Source of the DNA: JAPPFW01 sp965200835
GTDB lineage: Bacteria; Actinomycetota; Acidimicrobiia; Spongiisociales; Spongiisociaceae
Assembly: GCA_965200835.1 (NCBI GenBank)
Contig: OZ241390.1
Span: 248,001 to 312,000, forward strand
Direction: 5' to 3'
DNA: 64,000 nt
In this document: in pieces, positions 60,841 to 64,000 of the stretch
Layout: every line of letters begins with the position of its first letter
Position numbering within the stretch: position 1 is the stretch's first letter
The notes under the pieces: model-generated
Told to the model about the DNA's origin: nothing
What the model saw: only the letters and a program-made list of their open reading frames with translations
Databases searched by the model: none
Position numbers and translations under genes: made by a program

Positions 60841-62048
60841 ACAGCCCTAAGCTCCACCCCGCGCTCTTCTGGATCGGATGGATCGTCTGGTTCTTCGTCG
60901 CGCTCTTCGTGCTGGCACGCCTCCCGCTCGGGAGCTGGACATTTCAGGATGGAGAGTTAACTCTCACCTGGTCGTTCCTGGTGCTCTGGGCCATCGTGTT
61001 CTGGGCATGGCCGTTCATGCTGCGTACCAAAGGCGCGGTCGGAGCAGTGATGAGAATAGGCAAGGGCGTGCGGGAAGCCCCCAAGCGGCTGATTCAGGCA
61101 ATGCGTAACAACCCGTTGTTCTTCATCACCTGGGCGGTATTGCTGGTGGGATGGCAAACAGTGTCCTACATCGTCCCGGAGGGAACCCTGGAACACCCAC
61201 TGGTGCCCGGCTGGGACTATGTGATCCAGAACGCCCTCTACCGGATGTCAGGTGACTGGTACGTTCCCGGCGGGTTCAGCCTCCCGGGTGTGAAGCTGAT
61301 GTTCGACCAGCTGGCACCTTTCCCCGCCATACAGGGTCCCGAGTTCAGAACCTGGCCGGCCGTATTCCTGGCCTTGGGTTTCCACTCGTTCATGACCCTG
61401 TCACGGTTGATAATCGGCCTGTCGCTGGGTCTGGTGGCTGGCATCATCACCGGTCTGGCCATCCCCTATTGGCCGGCGCTGCGCCAGATTTCCTGGGCAC
61501 CTTTCAACTTCCTGAGGATGGTGCCCCTCCTGGCAGCCATACCCTGGTTGCAGTTCACCCTGGGCGCCAACCTGCGGGCCACCACCCTGTTCATCGGCTT
61601 CGGTGTGTGGGTGATGCTGGTGGTTGCCACCATGAACTCGGTGGCCAACGTACCGGACCGCTACATAGAGAGCGCCCGGACACTAGGTGCCTCCCGGCTG
61701 TACACCTACTTCAGGGTCATCGTGCCGGGGGCCCTGCCGGAGTTGCGGACCGCCCTGCTGCTGGCCGCCGGATTGGGCTGGTCCCTGACCATTGCGGCCG
61801 AGTTCCTGGGATTCCCGACCGGTCTGGGTTACATGGCTAGTGTCTCGGTCCAGGAAACCAATACAGCCCGGCTAGTGATCGTGGCGGTGGTGGTGGCCTT
61901 CTACTCCCTGCTGACCTTCTACCTGTTGAATCAGACCTTCAACCGGGCAGTTAGCTGGATGCCGCAACGGACCGGCCAGACCGACATCTCGAAGGTGGCC
62001 GGAGCCGCCGGTGCGGCTCGGGCCGAGACCCGCACCCACGAAGACTAG
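60837..62048 (+). CDS. ABC transporter permease 2 with an extra N-terminal domain
   Basis: 403 residues from a TTG at 60837 (TTGA overlap). Two extra N-terminal helices (about 8-32 and 42-62), then the permease domain with about six helices; EAA-like loop ARTLGASRLYTYFRVIVPGALPELRTALLLAAG. Longer than most relatives, as permease 1 is. With permease 1 it probably makes a heteromeric channel. The operon ends here; the transporter gene EamA follows after 84 bases with its own start. Confidence 0.85.
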   Translation: MNSPKLHPALFWIGWIVWFFVALFVLARLPLGSWTFQDGELTLTWSFLVLWAIVFWAWPFMLRTKGAVGAVMRIGKGVREAPKRLIQAMRNNPLFFITWAVLLVGWQTVSYIVPEGTLEHPLVPGWDYVIQNALYRMSGDWYVPGGFSLPGVKLMFDQLAPFPAIQGPEFRTWPAVFLALGFHSFMTLSRLIIGLSLGLVAGIITGLAIPYWPALRQISWAPFNFLRMVPLLAAIPWLQFTLGANLRATTLFIGFGVWVMLVVATMNSVANVPDRYIESARTLGASRLYTYFRVIVPGALPELRTALLLAAGLGWSLTIAAEFLGFPTGLGYMASVSVQETNTARLVIVAVVVAFYSLLTFYLLNQTFNRAVSWMPQRTGQTDISKVAGAAGAARAETRTHED

Positions 62049-62132
62049 GGGAACAACAAGATCAGGCCGATAGCCGGCACAGAGTCACCCCCGACCGTCC
62101 TCGATCTGCTCTCGATCAGGGGCTGGTGATCC

Positions 62133-63047
62133 TTGCTACTCGGCACCGTCTTCGGGTTGATCACTGCGGTAACTCTGGGGGTCAACAACCTCCTGACCGC
62201 GGTGGTGGCGCGCCGTTTCGGGGTCTTGCGGTCCACCACCATCACCCTGACCATCGCCTTCATCCTGATGATCGCCTGGGCGCTGTATACCGGCGTTCCG
62301 CTCAACATCACTGCCGATCAGGTCATCCTGCTCGGACTCCTGGGTGGAGCGGCGGCCAGCTCATTCCTGGGAAGTTATATGGCGCTTCGCCTGGGCCCGG
62401 TGTCGGTCGTCAGCCCAATCACTGCCCTGTCGGGGGCGGTGACCGTGCTCTACTCCTACTGGTTGCTTGCGGAGAGACCCACCGCGGTCCAGTGGATCGG
62501 GATTCCGATTGCGGCGGCCGGGGCGGTGCTGGCCTCTCTGGTGATCGAGAAGGGTGCCCGGATCCGGCTGGTGACCTGGGGACCGGTGTTCGCCATGTTC
62601 GCCGTGTTGGTGGGTTCCCTCTCCAACGCCGGCCTCAAGATCCCCATCCGGGACGGGCTGGACTCCAACTGGACGATCACCACCCAGCGGGCCTACACAG
62701 TGGCCTATGTATTTCTACTGTTCATGATCGTTTCCCGGATCACCGAACGGCGGATGAGCCGGAAAGAGGTCGGCGAGGACCGAAGCAATGGGCAGGAGCA
62801 GGTCAAGGTCACCTGGAAGAACGGTTGGCTGCTGGGAATTGTGGGCTTGATCGATGCGGTGTCGTTCGTCACGTTCGGTTACGGCCTGGCATATGCGCCC
62901 GCCTGGCTGATCGGGATCCTTTCCCAGAGCGGGCGGGTCATCGCGGTAGTAGGCGGGGTGGTGCTATTCCACGAACGGCTCCACCGCCTGCAATGGATGG
63001 GCGTCGGGCTGGTGGGAGTCGGCTTGGTGATGACCATCGCCGGGTGA
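62133..63047 (+). CDS. EamA-family (DMT) transporter
   Basis: 304 residues from a TTG at 62133. Ten hydrophobic helices in two EamA halves (LTAVVARRFGVLRSTTITLT in the first; SFVTFGYGLAYAPAWLIGILSQSGRVIAVVGGVVLFHERLHRLQW in the second, with the E-R-L-x-R-x-Q-W end). EamA proteins are exporters of amino acids, drugs or metabolites. The 80-residue loop with charged K/R/E between the halves is long. Convergent with another EamA gene. Confidence 0.85.
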   Translation: MLLGTVFGLITAVTLGVNNLLTAVVARRFGVLRSTTITLTIAFILMIAWALYTGVPLNITADQVILLGLLGGAAASSFLGSYMALRLGPVSVVSPITALSGAVTVLYSYWLLAERPTAVQWIGIPIAAAGAVLASLVIEKGARIRLVTWGPVFAMFAVLVGSLSNAGLKIPIRDGLDSNWTITTQRAYTVAYVFLLFMIVSRITERRMSRKEVGEDRSNGQEQVKVTWKNGWLLGIVGLIDAVSFVTFGYGLAYAPAWLIGILSQSGRVIAVVGGVVLFHERLHRLQWMGVGLVGVGLVMTIAG

Positions 63048-63072
63048 CCCCGTACACAACCGACTGGCGTGG

Positions 63073-64000
63073 CTACCAGTGACTACCGCCCCACAGCTGC
63101 ACGCTCACGTTGGTTACGACGATCAGCGCCAGACCCCCTAGCAATCCTACCCAATGCACGCCCCCGGCAATGCCCAACACCGCGAGCAAGAGCAAAGCCC
63201 ACCCGGGTTGCAAGTATCCCAGCCCGTTGATGATCGGACGCAAGCCGGATCCATTAGCCAACGCCCACAGGGAGGTTCCGGCCAGCACCACCAGGCCCAT
63301 GGAGATCATCAGGCCCAGTGACCCCCAGGAAGGCCAGCCGGTCGCCAGGGCGGAAACCAGGAACAGCGGCGCGGTGATCCCCTGAGCAACCGCCAGCGTT
63401 AGCATCGAGCCGCACCAGACCATGGCGGCGCCTTTCCCGAGATCCTCCCAGAACCACTCCACGGCCAGCACCTCACCAAGGCGGAGAGCGGCGACCGTCA
63501 ACCCGTTGCATATCGCCGTGCCCAGACCGAGCGCTACTCCTACTGCAATCAGCCACCACTGACCGGTCCGCAACGAGGGCGGTCCCCCCGGCCCACATGA
63601 CCAGCAGCACCCCGCAGGCGGCTATAGCGAGGCCGGCCGTCTGGTGCCACGTCAAGCGACTTCGGTTCAGCAATGCCAGGATCACCACGCTCGCTCCTGG
63701 CGCCATGGCAGTCAGCGCGGTGGACACCGATAGGTCCACGAGCCGGTACGACAGGCTAAACAGTGCCACATCCCCGGTGGTCAGCATGGCGAGTCCCACC
63801 AGCTTCCACTCCTGTCGCCCTACCCGGGTGGTAACTCTCCAGCCCTGGCGGGACAGCAACGCCGGGTACAACATCCGTATCAGCGCGATCACACCGACCG
63901 CAAACCCCAGGCGCATCAGCCCGGTCAGCAGGAATGGATACTCCCAACCATGGGCGTAGTAGTTCAGCGAAGGAACGACTGCATACAGGACGGTCGCGAG
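63073..64000 (-). pseudogene. EamA-family transporter, one frameshift at a C6 run, 5' end outside window
   Basis: On the minus strand one frame enters from the right edge with no stop (bases 64000-63917 give LATVLYAVVPSLNYYAHGWEY) and continues to about 63590 through VDLSVSTALTAMAPGASVVI and LAIAACGVLLVMWAGG. The other frame then continues from about 63580 (LRTGQWWLIAVGVALGLGTA) to the stop at 63073. The join is a run of six C on the plus strand (63584-63589); one base more or less restores a ten-helix EamA protein. A mutation or a sequence error in the homopolymer are both possible. Family: DMT exporters. The start codon is beyond the window. Confidence 0.75.

Overview
The window is high-GC, gene-dense DNA of actinobacterial type. 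It uses GTG and TTG starts freely, couples genes through ATGA, GTGA and TTGA overlaps, and carries Cys-containing S-layer-homology (SLH) domains, DUF1989 and AA_synth genes and gcvPA/gcvPB pairs. The mix suggests an uncultured member of Actinomycetota, perhaps Acidimicrobiia; this placement is inference. I saw no rRNA, tRNA, CRISPR array or transposase.

Left part (1-5.6 kb) is a cell-surface region rich in damaged genes. A cut DapA-family gene (minus) is followed by a frameshifted LRR-SLH gene, decayed fibronectin-III, Ig-like and SLH remnants, and an intact SLH-Big-SLH protein whose downstream repeat unit has decayed. A second surface cluster lies at 12.2-18.4 kb: a membrane protein with an SLH-like tail and a fibronectin-III protein interrupted by two in-frame stops. 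Between them (5.9-12.0 kb, minus) are a CbiZ-type amidohydrolase with a truncated ATP-binding regulator, an FAD/2Fe-2S oxidoreductase, and glycine dehydrogenase subunits gcvPB/gcvPA. From 18.6 to 23.4 kb (minus) come a DAO-type oxidase, a two-subunit CoA-transferase, polyphosphate kinase 2 and an acetylpolyamine-type deacetylase.

Centre: a NMT1/THI5-type ABC transporter (23.6-26.4 kb) precedes an ATZ/TRZ-type amidohydrolase. Then come a fragment of an AAA ATPase, an unusual periplasmic-binding protein with a helical sensor-like N-terminus, the intact ATPase paralogue and a MscS channel. The largest unit is a minus-strand run of twelve close or overlapping genes (45980 down to 33304): dihydropyrimidinase-like hydrolase, isochorismatase-fold amidase, AA_synth, enamidase-like hydrolase, DUF1989, an unrecognised protein with faint DUF5591 resemblance, class II aldolase-like, class III aminotransferase, ATZ/TRZ hydrolase, CrtI-like FAD oxidoreductase, O-methyltransferase and a GntR regulator. 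It looks like one uncharacterised pathway for a cyclic amide or N-heterocycle. The ABC transporter with its paralogous hydrolase may supply the same or a related compound.

Right part: a candidate defence cluster (46.1-49.9 kb) holds an Mrr endonuclease, an SMC/Rad50-like ATPase and a small coupled protein; the last two each carry an R-x(4-6)-H motif resembling HEPN RNases. It is followed by an acylating aldehyde dehydrogenase divergent from a two-subunit acyl-CoA ligase, a metallo-beta-lactamase/rhodanese protein, a membrane-anchored coiled coil, a deaminase, a DUF2165 protein, a betaine-type ABC transporter with two permeases, and two convergent EamA transporters, the second frameshifted and cut by the right edge.
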